NCBI RefSeq assembly: GCF_000612845.1
Contig: NZ_CCAT010000003.1
Span: 34,212 to 98,211, forward strand
Direction: 5' to 3'
Source: Clostridium ihumii AP5
GTDB taxonomy: Bacteria > Bacillota > Clostridia > Clostridiales > Clostridiaceae
DNA: 64,000 nucleotides
Made by a program: the position numbers and the translations under genes. Under the pieces are notes generated by a model. The model saw only the letters and a list, made by a program, of their open reading frames with translations, was not told where the DNA came from and made no database searches. The first letter of the stretch is position 1, and every line of letters starts with the position of its first letter. Below, one piece after another: positions 7,852 through 18,783 of the stretch.

Positions 7852-8736
7852 CTATATAGATATAAATAACATTCTAAATTGCATAAATAAGAATGCTCCC
7901 GCTATTATTAATGGCACATATAAGTATCTATATGCTACCTTTTTGTCATATTTAGCATAAAAATAAGATGCATAGTACATACAAAAGAATAAGCCCATGT
8001 TTAATACACCATAAGTCATCTGAGCTGATGCAAATTCCTTAGACGTTCCCATTGTAACAGGATTAAGCTTAGCATCATATGAAATAGGCATAATTGATGG
8101 CAATCTTTGCGTTAAATATAATATTAACGGATTTAAAATCAATACTATTATTATTATACTAGTTAAAATTACAGGAATTCTAAATCTCCATTCTTTATAT
8201 AATTTATGAACTTTATTAAATTTCTTTTCCCAGTCTATTTCATTTATATTATTGTTATGAAGTATATTTTCAAATTGTTCTACATTAATTGGCGATATTG
8301 CATAATTAATTTCATTTGTCTTTAAATATAAAACATCTTCATTATTCGTTACAAACATTCTAGTAGTACCAATCTTTTTAATAACAGTTCTTCCTAATCC
8401 AAAATTATTAGTTACTAAACCAGATAATTTTACGCCTTTTATTTTTCCACTAATTTTTTTATATCCTTCTATTTCTTTTATGGGTATTGTTATCTTTTTT
8501 AATCCACTAAATCCTGAAATAATTATTTCATTATCATAAATATAATACTTTAAGGTCAACCATAAACCTATATAATAAAACCAATATATATCATAGCATA
8601 CTATTACTAATTTTAATAAACTCAAAATCACATATGAATTTATATACTTTAAAATAAATATCAAAAACAAATTACACATTAATGCCATTAAAAATATCCA
8701 TAGCATTTCTTTTCTTCGCTTTGAACCAAATTCCAC
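7852..8736 (-). CDS. PH-like-domain membrane protein, 294 aa
   Basis: The protein has two N-terminal membrane segments (residues about 10-65). A soluble stretch of about 110 residues looks like a bacterial PH fold (YYIYDNEIIISGFSGLKKI, IPIKEIEGYKKI, NAIS-like strands). Three more TM segments follow (about 187-210, 240-262 and 272-292). I know no specific function. It lies between rpoD and trmK, 12 bp from the latter, and is read in the same direction. Confidence 0.6.
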   Translation of the reverse strand: MEFGSKRRKEMLWIFLMALMCNLFLIFILKYINSYVILSLLKLVIVCYDIYWFYYIGLWLTLKYYIYDNEIIISGFSGLKKITIPIKEIEGYKKISGKIKGVKLSGLVTNNFGLGRTVIKKIGTTRMFVTNNEDVLYLKTNEINYAISPINVEQFENILHNNNINEIDWEKKFNKVHKLYKEWRFRIPVILTSIIIIVLILNPLILYLTQRLPSIMPISYDAKLNPVTMGTSKEFASAQMTYGVLNMGLFFCMYYASYFYAKYDKKVAYRYLYVPLIIAGAFLFMQFRMLFISI

Positions 8737-8840
8737 TTTATCACCTCTCTTAACAAAATCTTATCTTTAATTAAATTATATACTATATTTTTGTATATAA
8801 TTATAACATAAAATAAAACTTCGGTAAATTTAATAGAAAA

Positions 8841-8866
8841 AGCCAAAAGATAAAACTCTTTTGGCT
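8841..8866 (-). terminator. Terminator of the dnaG-rpoD unit
   Basis: AGCCAAAAGA (8841-8850) pairs with TCTTTTGGCT (8857-8866), just downstream of the rpoD stop, with a run of T on the minus strand. Confidence 0.85.
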
Positions 8867-8871
8867 TTTTA

Positions 8872-9936
8872 TTAATCTAAGTAATCTTTTAATTTTTTAC
8901 TTCTACTTGGATGTCTTAATTTTCTTAATGCCTTTGCTTCTATTTGTCTTATTCTTTCTCTAGTAACATTAAATTCTTTACCTACTTCTTCTAATGTTCT
9001 AGCTCTACCATCATCTAATCCAAATCTTAATCTTAAAACTTTCTCTTCTCTTGGAGTTAAAGTTTGTAATTGATTAATTAATTGCTCTTTTAGCATGGTA
9101 AATGCTGCTGCTTCTGCTGGTGCTGGTGCTTCATCATCAGGTATAAAGTCTCCTAAATGACTATCTTCTTCCTCACCTATTGGTGTTTCCAAAGATACTG
9201 GCTCTTGAGCAATTTTCATTATTTCTCTAACCTTATCTACAGTCATATCCATTTGTTTTGCAATTTCTTCCGGTAATGGTTCTCTTCCCAATTCTTGTAA
9301 TAATTGTCTAGAAACTCTTATAAGTTTATTTATAGTTTCAACCATATGAACTGGTATTCTTATTGTTCTAGCTTGGTCTGCTATAGCTCTTGTAATCGCC
9401 TGTCTTATCCACCATGTAGCATAAGTAGAGAATTTATATCCTTTTCTATAATCAAACTTTTCAACAGCTTTTATTAATCCTAAATTTCCTTCTTGTATTA
9501 AATCTAAGAATAACATTCCTCTTCCAACATATCTTTTTGCAATACTTACAACCAATCTTAAGTTTGCTTCTGCTAATTTTTTCTTAGCATAAGCATCACC
9601 ATTTTCAATTTTTTGTGCTAAATCTATTTCTTCTTCTGAAGATAATAATGGAACTTTTCCTATTTCTTTTAGATACATTCTAACTGGGTCATCTATAGTT
9701 ATTCCTTCTGGAATAGATATGTCTAATTCTTCTTCTTCAACTTCTTGCATATCTCCTACAACATCTATTTCCATTGACTCTAAAACTTCATAAATTTTTT
9801 CAATTTGTTCTGGATTTAAATCAACATCGTCTAATTCATCTACAATTTCCTTGTATGTTAAACTACCTTGTTTTTTTCCTTTTTCTATTAGTTTTTTTAC
9901 TATAGCAATTCTTGAGCCTTTATCCTTATCCTTCAT
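8872..9936 (-). CDS. rpoD: RNA polymerase primary sigma factor SigA/RpoD, 354 aa
   Basis: The housekeeping sigma-70. Region 1.1-like N-terminus (residues 1-75), region 1.2 ([18 protein letters not shown] near 82), region 2 ([37 protein letters not shown] is the 2.2-2.4 span), region 3 (HMVETINKL on) and region 4 with an HTH ([20 protein letters not shown]) are all present. Length fits the short Clostridium SigA. It lies 19 bp after dnaG, the classical macromolecular-synthesis operon without rpsU, which is at 27 kb here. Confidence 0.97.
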   Translation of the reverse strand: MKDKDKGSRIAIVKKLIEKGKKQGSLTYKEIVDELDDVDLNPEQIEKIYEVLESMEIDVVGDMQEVEEEELDISIPEGITIDDPVRMYLKEIGKVPLLSSEEEIDLAQKIENGDAYAKKKLAEANLRLVVSIAKRYVGRGMLFLDLIQEGNLGLIKAVEKFDYRKGYKFSTYATWWIRQAITRAIADQARTIRIPVHMVETINKLIRVSRQLLQELGREPLPEEIAKQMDMTVDKVREIMKIAQEPVSLETPIGEEEDSHLGDFIPDDEAPAPAEAAAFTMLKEQLINQLQTLTPREEKVLRLRFGLDDGRARTLEEVGKEFNVTRERIRQIEAKALRKLRHPSRSKKLKDYLD

Positions 9937-9955
9937 ATAGTTCCCTCCCTTCGTT

Positions 9956-11719
9956 CTATTGCAATCCTTTTAGGTTCTTTTGTATATTAATTAATTCTTG
10001 AGCGTATTTTAATGACTCTTCCATCAAGCCTTTAGATTCATAATGTTTTATTCTATTCATAATTTCTTTTTCTGACTCCTCTAACTTATATTTTTTTATA
10101 ATCTTAGCGCAATCTTGTATTATTTTATCATTATTGCAATCTACATTATCTATTGAATATTCCATTAGGTTTACAAACTGTTTCATTGTATCATTATCTT
10201 TACAATTATTTTCAATGTTTTTTATTTTTTCTTCATAATTTAAATTAGAAAACCTCTCTATTAGTTCATAAATGTTTTTATGTGAATTTGATATAAATCC
10301 TAGCTCATCTATTAAAGATTTTGCTGTATCAAAATACTTGGTATGTTCTAATATATGTTTTATTAAAATTCTTTCTGCTTTTATACTTGCAGGTTCTATA
10401 TAAGTATCCCGCTGAAATTTATCTAATAAATTTTCTCCAATACTTTTATGAGCATTTTTTTGATTAAATTCATCAGTTAATATTTCATCTTTAACATTGA
10501 GTTTTTCTGAAATTTTCTTTATATATATATTTCTTTCAAATTCGCCTAAATCCTTCAATATATTTAGTGCTAAATTCTTATACTTTATTATCATCTCATT
10601 ATCTCTAAAATTTATTCCTTCTTCTGCCTTTTTTAATCTATAATCTATAAAAGGCAATGCATTTTTAACTAACTTCTCAAAGGCATCTTTTCCATATGTT
10701 TTTATAAATTCATCTGGATCTTTTCCACTTGGAACAGTTAAAACTCTAACTTCCAAACCTACTTTTCTTAAAATTTCTAATCCTCTTAAAGTAGCATTTT
10801 GTCCTGCTGTATCTGCATCATATGCTATAATAACTCTATCTGCAAACTTTTTTAAAATCTTCGCTTGATTTTCTGTTAAAGCAGTCCCTAGTGTTGCAAC
10901 TACACCTTTTATTCCATTTTGATATAATGATATACAATCCATATACCCTTCAACTATTATTATCGTTCTTTGAAAGTCATCTTTAAGTGCAAAATTTAAA
11001 CCATATAAATTAGTTCCCTTAAAGAATAATGGTGTTTCTGGCGAATTTAAATACTTAGGCTTTGAATCATCAAGTACCCTTCCTCCAAATCCAATCACAG
11101 TGCCTTTATAATCAAAAACTGGAAATATTATTCTGTTTCTAAACCTATCATAGTAATTATTCTTAGGACTTTTTATTATTAATCCTAATTCTTCAATTTC
11201 TTTATCACTATACTTTTTTCTTTTTAAATACGTTCTAAGATTTTGCCAATCATCTAATGCAAATCCAAGACCAAATTTATTCATAGTTCTTTCTTCTATA
11301 TTTCTATCTTTTAAATATTTTATAGCAACAGGATTCTTTCTTAACAAAGAAAAAAAATACTTGGCAGCCTCTAAATTAATATTCTTCATTCTTTCATACC
11401 GCTGTTTTTTTTCTTTATTTACTCCTCCTTCTTCTTCCACTTCTACTCCTACTTTTTCTCCCACTCTTTTAACTGCCTCTGGAAAAGATAAATTTTCAGT
11501 TTTCATAACGAAACTAAAAATATTACCTGCTTCTCCACAACCAAAGCATTTATATATTTGTTTATCTGGAGATACCGTAAAAGACGGTGTCTTTTCACTA
11601 TGAAATGGACATCTTCCTAAAAAATTTCTTCCTGCTCTTTTTAGTGAAATTTTTTCAGATATAATATCTACAATGTCCGCTTCCTCTTTTATTTTTTGGA
11701 TGACTTCTTCTGAAATCAC
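9956..11719 (-). CDS. dnaG: DNA primase, 587 aa
   Basis: It synthesises RNA primers at the replication fork. The N-terminal CHC2 zinc finger has C37, H40, C58 and C61 (CPFH and CFGC). The catalytic core carries [10 protein letters not shown] near 193 and the Toprim signature [10 protein letters not shown] near 256, followed by [13 protein letters not shown] near 298. The C-terminal helicase-binding region is divergent, as usual. It is upstream of rpoD in the same operon and directly downstream of the dgt remnant. Confidence 0.97.
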   Translation of the reverse strand: MISEEVIQKIKEEADIVDIISEKISLKRAGRNFLGRCPFHSEKTPSFTVSPDKQIYKCFGCGEAGNIFSFVMKTENLSFPEAVKRVGEKVGVEVEEEGGVNKEKKQRYERMKNINLEAAKYFFSLLRKNPVAIKYLKDRNIEERTMNKFGLGFALDDWQNLRTYLKRKKYSDKEIEELGLIIKSPKNNYYDRFRNRIIFPVFDYKGTVIGFGGRVLDDSKPKYLNSPETPLFFKGTNLYGLNFALKDDFQRTIIIVEGYMDCISLYQNGIKGVVATLGTALTENQAKILKKFADRVIIAYDADTAGQNATLRGLEILRKVGLEVRVLTVPSGKDPDEFIKTYGKDAFEKLVKNALPFIDYRLKKAEEGINFRDNEMIIKYKNLALNILKDLGEFERNIYIKKISEKLNVKDEILTDEFNQKNAHKSIGENLLDKFQRDTYIEPASIKAERILIKHILEHTKYFDTAKSLIDELGFISNSHKNIYELIERFSNLNYEEKIKNIENNCKDNDTMKQFVNLMEYSIDNVDCNNDKIIQDCAKIIKKYKLEESEKEIMNRIKHYESKGLMEESLKYAQELINIQKNLKGLQ

Positions 11720-12099
11720 TGGTTAAAATCCCACCTTTTAAATTTCTTTTATTCAAATTCGACAAAAAAATTAAAATTCCTTCTTTTTTTATTTATTTTT
11801 TGTCAGTATTAATATTTTACTTTTTATATATTCTTTATAAATTAAAAATTTCCTTCAAAAAATTCAATTTTTATATTATTTATTTAAGTATTTTATATTA
11901 TTCCCTTAAATATTATAAATACATATTATAATATTATAAAAATAATATTTTTAATATTCATTAACATACATACTATTAAAGAGCAAAAGACAATATTTGC
12001 TACTCTTCTCTTAATATATCAATAACTTCTTAATTTAATACTTTTCATTTTGTGATTTTTACATATAATCTGTATAAATTGAGATCTTTTTGTAGATGA
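11720..12099. other. Gene-poor AT-rich stretch upstream of dnaG
   Basis: About 380 bp with no convincing ORF, hairpin or repeat. It must contain the promoter for dnaG-rpoD if that unit no longer starts further up. Several TATAAT-like runs occur, but none with a clear -35 partner. Confidence 0.4.
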
Positions 12100-12585
12100 T
12101 TATAACAGATAATCATTTATAATTTTAAAAACAAATTTTGCCTTTTTTCTTTCTACTTTTAAAATATCTCCTTTATATGTTTTTTTAAACATAAAATTTA
12201 TAAGTTCTTCTAACGCATCTTGTGTCTATGAAAAAAACTCTACTACTTTTATTACTATTTTATTTTTAACTTCATCTAAAATGCAATTTCAACAAATATA
12301 TTAATTCTTTCATTAATAATTTTGCCCTAAATTTTTAATTATACTACTTGGAATGTCATTTTTAGCTAATAATTTAGCTCTAATAAAATCATCTATATCA
12401 TGATTTGTATATGCAATTTTATATGCATATTTTATAACTTGTCCTTCTAATGTAAAAGATTTTTTTGAATTTAAATTAAATCCACTGTGATAAAGTATGC
12501 CATCTAATACTTCATATGTCAAATCTAATTCAACTATATCCTTTTCACTGGTATTTAATAATAAAATTATATTACTTCTACTTAC
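12100..12585 (-). pseudogene. dgt: Decayed dGTPase-type HD hydrolase gene (dgt remnant)
   Basis: A 69-codon open stretch (12313-12522) reads LTYEVLDGILYHSGF, then FTLEGQVIKYAYKIAYTNHD and DDFIRAKLL. This is the central part of deoxyguanosinetriphosphate triphosphohydrolase-like proteins. The upstream frame (SEKDIVELD) is in register. Downstream, after several stops, the same frame gives ALEELINFMFKKTY and ERKKAKFVFKIINDYL, matching the family's C-terminus. The HD catalytic half is not recognisable. The location next to dnaG is the normal dgt site in Clostridium. The gene is clearly broken. Confidence 0.8.
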
Positions 12586-12918
12586 TCATCATAAAAAACT
12601 AATACTTTAACTATAGTTTTTATACTACTTTTATTTATATCTTCGAATAGTTTTCACATTAATGTAAAACTATTTTCTCATTTTTTATAGTTTTTCTTTT
12701 ATATTAAACTAATTATACCTAAAAACCTATAATATCATTTATTCTACTGTTGTACTATAAAAACCTCTATTTTTATATATATTTATTTAAATACTATTAA
12801 TTCCAAAATGCCAAAAATTTATTTAATAATATATTTACTTTATTTTTTTATATTCATGTATATTAATGTTTTTTTATTAATATGTTTATAATGTAATCTT
12901 TTATTAAGGAGTGTTCTG
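12586..12918. other. Degenerate region left of the coat-protein gene
   Basis: About 330 bp, very AT-rich, without an intact ORF. It probably holds the eroded 5' half of dgt and the promoter of the gene at 12919. I cannot align any segment to the dGTPase N-terminus with confidence. Confidence 0.35.
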
Positions 12919-13986
12919 ATGAGTAAAGTTGTAAATTCTAAAAACAATTTAGAGTTCTTAAATGAAGATAATATAAAAAAATATGTTCTCACTAATTACA
13001 ACTTGGAAAACTGTGATGTAAAACAAATCAAATTTAAAGATACAGAAAAACAAAGAGCTGTTTACATGATAAGTGATAAGGATAATACATATTGTCTTAA
13101 AAAAGTTTATTATCCTATTGAGGATTTACTATTTATTTATTCTGCAACTGAATGGCTTTATAGACATAAAATAAATGTTCCTAGGATTCTATCCACCAAA
13201 AATCATGGACGATTTGTTATATATAATAATATGCTTTTTATTCTTACCCCTTGGGTAAACGGTGAAAAATGCGACTTTAATTCTCAATATGAAGTTATTT
13301 TATGTGGAAAGACACTAGGTGAAATCCATAAGTCTTCAGCAAACTTTGAACCTATACATGGTTGTACCAATAGAATTGGTTGTTCAAAGTTTTATACTTC
13401 TATAAATAAGCATTTCAATAATCTCTTACTTTACTCTAATTATGCTTATAAATATAAAGATAATTTTTCTAAATTGTATCTAAAAAATTTTGATATAAAT
13501 ATAAAGTTAGCTTCATTTTCTAACAAAATAGCATCAACTATAAATGAAAATAACCTTTCTACCTCTATGTGTCATAATGACTATGTAAGTAAAAATTTAA
13601 TTTTGGATAAAGAAGATAATGTTTGGGTTATAGACTTTGATAAATGCAAAATAGATTTTTGTTCATTGGATATAGGTTATTGTTTGCGACGATTATTAAG
13701 AAAAGAAAAAAATGAATGGAGTTTACCACTTACTTTACATTTTTTAGATGAATACGAAAAATCAAATTCTTTAAATTTAGACGACTACAAATATTTACTT
13801 TCATATTTAACTTTTCCGCAAAAATACTGGAAAATTTCTAGAGATTATTATGCTAATATAAACAAGTGTAATAAAAAGTCATTTATTATGCTATTAAAAA
13901 AATCTGTTTCTTTATCTGAAAAACAATATAGTTTTGCGTTAAAATTTAAGAACTATATAGAATATAAATTTGATACTATTCTATAG
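12919..13986 (+). CDS. CotS-family spore coat protein, kinase-like fold, 355 aa
   Basis: The product has the aminoglycoside phosphotransferase/choline kinase fold of CotS and YutH proteins. The catalytic loop MCHNDYVSKNLIL near 215-227 and the metal-binding WVIDFDKCKIDF near 233-244 are present. The N-lobe has the lysine-bearing YCLKKVYY near 50-57. CotS-family proteins are spore coat components; whether they phosphorylate is not settled. It stands alone on the + strand among minus-strand genes, which suggests separate, sporulation-time control. The start follows AAGGAGTG. Confidence 0.8.
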   Translation: MSKVVNSKNNLEFLNEDNIKKYVLTNYNLENCDVKQIKFKDTEKQRAVYMISDKDNTYCLKKVYYPIEDLLFIYSATEWLYRHKINVPRILSTKNHGRFVIYNNMLFILTPWVNGEKCDFNSQYEVILCGKTLGEIHKSSANFEPIHGCTNRIGCSKFYTSINKHFNNLLLYSNYAYKYKDNFSKLYLKNFDINIKLASFSNKIASTINENNLSTSMCHNDYVSKNLILDKEDNVWVIDFDKCKIDFCSLDIGYCLRRLLRKEKNEWSLPLTLHFLDEYEKSNSLNLDDYKYLLSYLTFPQKYWKISRDYYANINKCNKKSFIMLLKKSVSLSEKQYSFALKFKNYIEYKFDTIL

Positions 13987-13987
13987 G

Positions 13988-14105
13988 GAAACAAGTTCAA
14001 ATTCAAAGTAATATTTTTATCAAATGATACTAACTCTATTACAATTTCTTACTATATTTATATTGGAAATCAAGTAAGAAGTAAGAGTGATGAATTAATA
14101 TAAAT
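13988..14105. repeat. MITE-like dispersed repeat, copy 1 (one end decayed)
   Basis: This starts CAAGTTCAAATTCAAAGTAAT and runs through a TTTTTATCAAATGATACTAA block to GTAAGAAGTAAGAGTGA. The same ordered blocks recur at 45.2 and 53.34 kb. The right inverted end is not recognisable here. The element separates the convergent coat-protein and ppdK genes. Confidence 0.65.
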
Positions 14106-14112
14106 TTACGCA

Positions 14113-14147
14113 AAAATAAAGGCATCTTCAATGATGCCTTTTATTTT
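14113..14147. terminator. Terminator of ppdK
   Basis: AAAATAAAGGCATC pairs with GATGCCTTTTATTTT around a short loop, just after the ppdK stop on the minus strand. Confidence 0.85.
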
Positions 14148-14154
14148 AAATATT

Positions 14155-16791
14155 TTATTTACGTGGATTTTTAATTTGTGCTTGTGCTGCTGCAAGTCTT
14201 GCTAATGGCACTCTAAATGGTGAACATGATACATAGTTTAATCCTACTCTATGACAGAATTCTACTGAAGATGGATCTCCGCCATGTTCTCCACAAATTC
14301 CTAATTTTATTGTTGGTCTTTCTTTACGACCAAGTTCTGCTGCTAATTTTACAAGCTTGCCTACTCCATCTTGATCTAATTTTTGGAATGGGTCAAATTC
14401 ATAAATTCTCTTATCATAATAGTGTTTTAAGAAGTTTCCAGCATCATCTCTAGAAAAACCAAATGTCATTTGTGTTAAATCATTAGTTCCAAATGAGAAG
14501 AATTCAGCTTCTTTAGCAATTTCATCTGCTGTTATTGCAGCTCTTGGAATTTCTATCATTGTACCTACAAGATATTTAAGTTCTATTCCACTATTTTTAA
14601 TAATTTCATCAGCAACCTTATTTACTACATTCTTTATATATGATAACTCCTTAACTTCCCCAACTAAAGGAATCATTATTTCTGGAATTATATTATATCC
14701 TTTTCTCATTTTAACATCTATTGCAGCTTCTATAACTGCTCTTGTTTGCATTTCTGCTATTTCAGGATATGATACTGCAAGTCTACATCCTCTATGTCCC
14801 ATCATAGGATTAAATTCATGTAAATGTGCTATTGTATCTTTTAAATTTTCAACAGTTATATTTAGATCTTTTGCAAGTTCTTCTATATCATCTTCTGCTG
14901 ATGGTAAGAATTCATGTAGTGGTGGATCTAAAAATCTTATAGTTGCTGGTTTTTCTTCTAATTCTTCATAAATCTTTATAAAGTCTTGTTTTTGCATAGG
15001 AAGTATTTTCTCTAATGCTTTTCTTCTTTCTTCTTCAGTGTTAGCAACTATCATTTCCCTAACTGCCATTATTCTATCTGTGTCAAAGAACATATGTTCA
15101 GTTCTGCAAAGTCCTATACCTTCTGCACCAAATTTAATAGCTTGTTCAGTATCTCTTGGTGTATCTGCATTTGTTCTTACTTTAAGAACTCTTATTTCAT
15201 CAGCCCAACCCATAAGTGTTCCAAAATATCCACTTATCTCTGGCTCAACTGTATTTATTTGACCTGCATAAACATTTCCTGTGCTACCATCTATAGAGAT
15301 GTAATCTCCTTCTTTATATAAAACATTATTTACCTTAAATGTCTTTTCTTCTTCATGAACTTGAATATCTCCACATCCTGCTACGCAACAAGTTCCCATT
15401 CCCCTTGCCACAACTGCTGCATGTGAAGTCATTCCTCCTCTTACTGTTAAGATACCTTCTGCCGCTATCATTCCTTCTATATCTTCTGGAGAAGTTTCTA
15501 GTCTAACAAGTACAACTTTTTCTCCTCTTTCTTCATGAGCTATCTTTGCATCTTCTGCTGTAAAATATACTTTTCCACAAGCAGCTCCTGGTGATGCTGG
15601 CAATCCTTTTGTAATTGGTTCAGATTTTTTTAAATCTTTTATATCAAAATTTGGATGTAATAAAGTATCTAATTGTCTAGGTTCAACCTTTAAAACTGCT
15701 TCTTTCTTAGTTATCATTCCTTCTTCAACTAAATCAACAGCAATTTTCAAAGCTGCTTGTGCAGTTCTTTTACCATTTCTAGTTTGTAAGAAATATAATT
15801 TACCTTCTTCTATAGTAAATTCCATATCTTGCATATCTTTATAATGGCTTTCTAATTTATTAGCTATTTCTATAAACTCATCATATATTTTAGGCATATC
15901 TTCTTTTAATTTACTTATAGGTGATGGAGTTCTTATACCTGCAACAACATCCTCACCTTGAGCATTCATTAAATATTCTGCAAATATTTTCTTTTCCCCA
16001 GTAGACGGATTTCTTGTAAATCCAACACCAGTACCAGATGTTTCACCTTTATTTCCAAATACCATTTCTTGAACATTAACTGCTGTACCCCAACTTGAAG
16101 GTATATCATTTAATCTTCTATATACTATAGCTCTTGGATTATTCCATGATCTAAACACTGCTGTTATAGATTCTATTAGTTGAACTTCTGGTTCCATTGG
16201 GAAATCTTGATTTTTTTCCTTTTTATAAAATGCTTTAAATCTTTTAACTATTTCTTTTAAATCTTCCGCATCCAATTCTGTGTCTAGTTTGACACCTTTA
16301 GCATTTTTAATCTCATCCATTATATTTTCAAAATGTTTTTTTTCTACTCCCATTACTACATCTGCAAACATTTGAATAAATCTTCTATATGAATCATATG
16401 CAAATCTAGGATTATTAGTTTTGTTAGCCATTACTTCTACTGTTGTATCATTTAATCCCAAATTTAATATTGTATCCATCATACCTGGCATAGATGCTCT
16501 AGCACCAGATCTTACTGAAACTAACAATGGATTTTCTAAACTTCCAAATACTTTACCAGTACTTCTTTCCAATTCCTTCATTTTTTCTTTTATTTCACTA
16601 ACTACTTCTTCTGATATAACTTCATTATCATCATAATATTTATTGCATGCTTCTGTAGTTACTGTAAATCCTTGTGGAACTGGTATTCCTATACTTGTCA
16701 TTTCTGCTAAATTTGCACCTTTGCCCCCAAGCAAATCTCGCATTGAACCGTTACCTTCTTTAAAAAGGTATACATACTTTTTTCCTTCCAT
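14155..16791 (-). CDS. ppdK: Pyruvate, phosphate dikinase, 878 aa
   Basis: It interconverts pyruvate, ATP and phosphate with PEP, AMP and pyrophosphate. The N-terminal nucleotide-binding domain starts YVYLFKEGNGSMRDLLGGKGANLAEM. The swivelling phosphohistidine domain has GGMTSHAAVVARGMG (catalytic His near 455). The C-terminal PEP/pyruvate barrel carries GLCRTEHMFF, GHRGCRLAVSYPEI and the catalytic cysteine in LGICGEHGGDP. Full length for the family. It lies 80 bp downstream of a CcpN-like regulator on the same strand, which suggests control by that protein. Confidence 0.97.
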   Translation of the reverse strand: MEGKKYVYLFKEGNGSMRDLLGGKGANLAEMTSIGIPVPQGFTVTTEACNKYYDDNEVISEEVVSEIKEKMKELERSTGKVFGSLENPLLVSVRSGARASMPGMMDTILNLGLNDTTVEVMANKTNNPRFAYDSYRRFIQMFADVVMGVEKKHFENIMDEIKNAKGVKLDTELDAEDLKEIVKRFKAFYKKEKNQDFPMEPEVQLIESITAVFRSWNNPRAIVYRRLNDIPSSWGTAVNVQEMVFGNKGETSGTGVGFTRNPSTGEKKIFAEYLMNAQGEDVVAGIRTPSPISKLKEDMPKIYDEFIEIANKLESHYKDMQDMEFTIEEGKLYFLQTRNGKRTAQAALKIAVDLVEEGMITKKEAVLKVEPRQLDTLLHPNFDIKDLKKSEPITKGLPASPGAACGKVYFTAEDAKIAHEERGEKVVLVRLETSPEDIEGMIAAEGILTVRGGMTSHAAVVARGMGTCCVAGCGDIQVHEEEKTFKVNNVLYKEGDYISIDGSTGNVYAGQINTVEPEISGYFGTLMGWADEIRVLKVRTNADTPRDTEQAIKFGAEGIGLCRTEHMFFDTDRIMAVREMIVANTEEERRKALEKILPMQKQDFIKIYEELEEKPATIRFLDPPLHEFLPSAEDDIEELAKDLNITVENLKDTIAHLHEFNPMMGHRGCRLAVSYPEIAEMQTRAVIEAAIDVKMRKGYNIIPEIMIPLVGEVKELSYIKNVVNKVADEIIKNSGIELKYLVGTMIEIPRAAITADEIAKEAEFFSFGTNDLTQMTFGFSRDDAGNFLKHYYDKRIYEFDPFQKLDQDGVGKLVKLAAELGRKERPTIKLGICGEHGGDPSSVEFCHRVGLNYVSCSPFRVPLARLAAAQAQIKNPRK

Positions 16792-16871
16792 TCTTAAACA
16801 ACCCCTTAAAACAAAATAATTTAGAAATATATAGTTAAATAGACAGGAAATATACTGTCAAAGAATATTTC

Positions 16872-17555
16872 CTATCTATCTTCACCCAATTTAACAAATA
16901 TATTTGTTATACTAGTTTTTGAAACTTTCCCCCTAATTTTAAACACTTCTCTGCCATTTTCTATTTCTTTTTTAACTACAGGTAAACAATCTACCTCATG
17001 TTCAATTATTTTTTTAGCAGCATCATAAGCTGAATCTTCTTCTTCTATTAATATTATATTGGGCATTCTTGTCATTATAATCCCTATTGGTACTTTATGA
17101 ATATCTGATGTCCCCATTGCAGTTTTTATAAAATCTTTTCTTGATACTGCACCTACCAAATTATCATTATTAGTTATAAATAAAGTTCCCACATCATTTA
17201 AGAATAAATCTAAAATAGCATTATAAACTGTAGTTTCTTCTGCAACTACTATAGGCTTTGACATAACATCTTTAACCTTTATGCTTCTTATATAATCACT
17301 ACTAAAGCCTACGGAGTTTCCTTTTGAGTAAATATATCCTACTTTAGGTCTTGCCTCTAACATCCCAATCATTGTAAGTATGGATAAGTCTGCTCTTATT
17401 GCCGAACGTGTTAATCCTAACTTTGCAGCTAATGTTTCACTAGTAATTGGTCCATTTTCTTTTACTAGTCTTATTATTTCTTCTTGTCTTGCTGAAAATT
17501 CTATTGTCTTCGCCCTCTTTCGATCTAAATTTTTATTAATGCTATTTGCATTCAT
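16872..17555 (-). CDS. CcpN-like regulator, HTH plus two CBS domains, 227 aa
   Basis: A winged HTH at residues about 17-75 (FSARQEEIIRLVKENGPITS, then LGLTRSAIRADLSILTMIG) is followed by two CBS repeats (about 92-150 and 158-215). This is the architecture of B. subtilis CcpN, which represses gluconeogenic genes and senses nucleotides through CBS. In Bacillus ccpN sits beside the PPDK regulatory gene; here it is directly upstream of ppdK. I infer that it governs ppdK and adjusts PEP/pyruvate flux. Confidence 0.85.
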   Translation of the reverse strand: MNANSINKNLDRKRAKTIEFSARQEEIIRLVKENGPITSETLAAKLGLTRSAIRADLSILTMIGMLEARPKVGYIYSKGNSVGFSSDYIRSIKVKDVMSKPIVVAEETTVYNAILDLFLNDVGTLFITNNDNLVGAVSRKDFIKTAMGTSDIHKVPIGIIMTRMPNIILIEEEDSAYDAAKKIIEHEVDCLPVVKKEIENGREVFKIRGKVSKTSITNIFVKLGEDR

Positions 17556-17595
17556 ATTGAATAAAAAACAATATGAAATTACTTCCTATGGATAG

Positions 17596-18094
17596 TTAAA
17601 ATTATTTAAATCATAAATATCGATGATAAAAATACAGTATTAATTTTATCATAATATACGATAAGTTCAAAGGTCAGCAAGTACTATTTGCTTCTTTATT
17701 TTATCATGTTTAATATGCTTATGCAAATTTTGTTGCATTGAATTGTAAATTTCAAATTATTTTAACTATTCATATTATTCAATAACATATTTCTTACATT
17801 TTAAATATAACTTGAAACGCAATAAAAATCAAGTAAAAAGTGTATTACATTTTTTATTTTACGCGTTATTTATAACATTTTTAAAAGCTTATGTGATATA
17901 TTAATTAATTTGAAATTTGTATTTTTTGCGATATTTTTTTATTCTTGTTTTTATTTCAAGGAAAACTTATACATAATTTTTTTCCGACATTTTATAGTGT
18001 CATTCATTAAATTTAAAATTTAAAATTCTTTTTTTCGTATTAAATAAACACCAAACCACTATTATTTATTTACTATTTTTCTAAAAAATTAAAT
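17596..18094. other. Intergenic stretch upstream of the CcpN-like gene
   Basis: About 500 bp, AT-rich, no ORF of note. It must hold the promoter of the regulator-ppdK unit. I see no clear hairpin or repeat beyond the terminator at its left end. Confidence 0.4.
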
Positions 18095-18118
18095 AAAACT
18101 AGACATATGTCTAGTTTT
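18095..18118. terminator. Palindromic terminator after the DUF4342 gene
   Basis: A perfect 24-bp palindrome centred on CATATG with arms AAAACTAGAC and GTCTAGTTTT. It overlaps the stop codon of the DUF4342 gene. Confidence 0.7.
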
Positions 18119-18701
18119 CAAAATTTACTTTATATGAATAAGTATTTGATTTAAGAACATGTTCATCTTCTGATTCTCTACTAACATTACTTTTTATTCC
18201 GGATTTTATTTCATTTAAACTTTCTTTTATATCTTCCGCAAAGTCACACACAGTTTCTTTAGCAGTATTCATTCCTTTTTTAATAGTTTTATTTATAATT
18301 TCAACTGATCCATCTTCTTTAGTTATTTCTATTGTAAGTTTTGATGCAACTACCGTAATTGCACATGTGACTGTAATTATAGCCAAAAGTTTTGGATATA
18401 ATGCTGTTATCGCACCTGTAGCTATTACCCCTGTTAACGGTATATCTAATATAATTTCATCGTCTTTTTTTATTTTTATCCTTGTTGCATTTCCTTTTTC
18501 TATTATCTTCTTTATAGCATTTATTATTTCATCTTTATTAATATTTGTATTTTTTTCTTTCTCATTATCGATTTTTTCGAGATAAATCAGAGCGTCTATT
18601 ACATTTCCTTCAAATTTTTCTAATATTTCTTTAGCTTCATTATAACTTATTCCAAATCTACTTCTAAGTATATCTATATCTTCTAAAGTTATTTCTTTCA
18701 T
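18111..18701 (-). CDS. UBA-like plus DUF4342 protein, 196 aa
   Basis: Residues 5-42 look like a UBA/TS-N type helical domain (LRSRFGISYNEAKEILEKFEG). The middle (about 57-130) matches the DUF4342 pattern, with a beta segment (ATRIKIKKDDEIILDIPLT) and one hydrophobic stretch (GVIATGAITALYPKLLAIITVTCAITVVA). A charged C-terminal tail follows. The function is unknown. It lies between recO and the ccpN-like gene, read in the same direction. The Shine-Dalgarno is GGAGGGG. Confidence 0.7.
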   Translation of the reverse strand: MKEITLEDIDILRSRFGISYNEAKEILEKFEGNVIDALIYLEKIDNEKEKNTNINKDEIINAIKKIIEKGNATRIKIKKDDEIILDIPLTGVIATGAITALYPKLLAIITVTCAITVVASKLTIEITKEDGSVEIINKTIKKGMNTAKETVCDFAEDIKESLNEIKSGIKSNVSRESEDEHVLKSNTYSYKVNFEN

Positions 18702-18783
18702 GAATATTCCCCTCCAATTTTGATTGTTTTTTAAATTAAATAACTAACTAAACTTCATTTTGAAATTTTATTTATTTAATAAA

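Noticed and set aside
14217..16636. Several + strand ORFs inside ppdK
   Set aside because: All are antisense shadows of a full-length, motif-complete ppdK and lack ribosome-binding sites.
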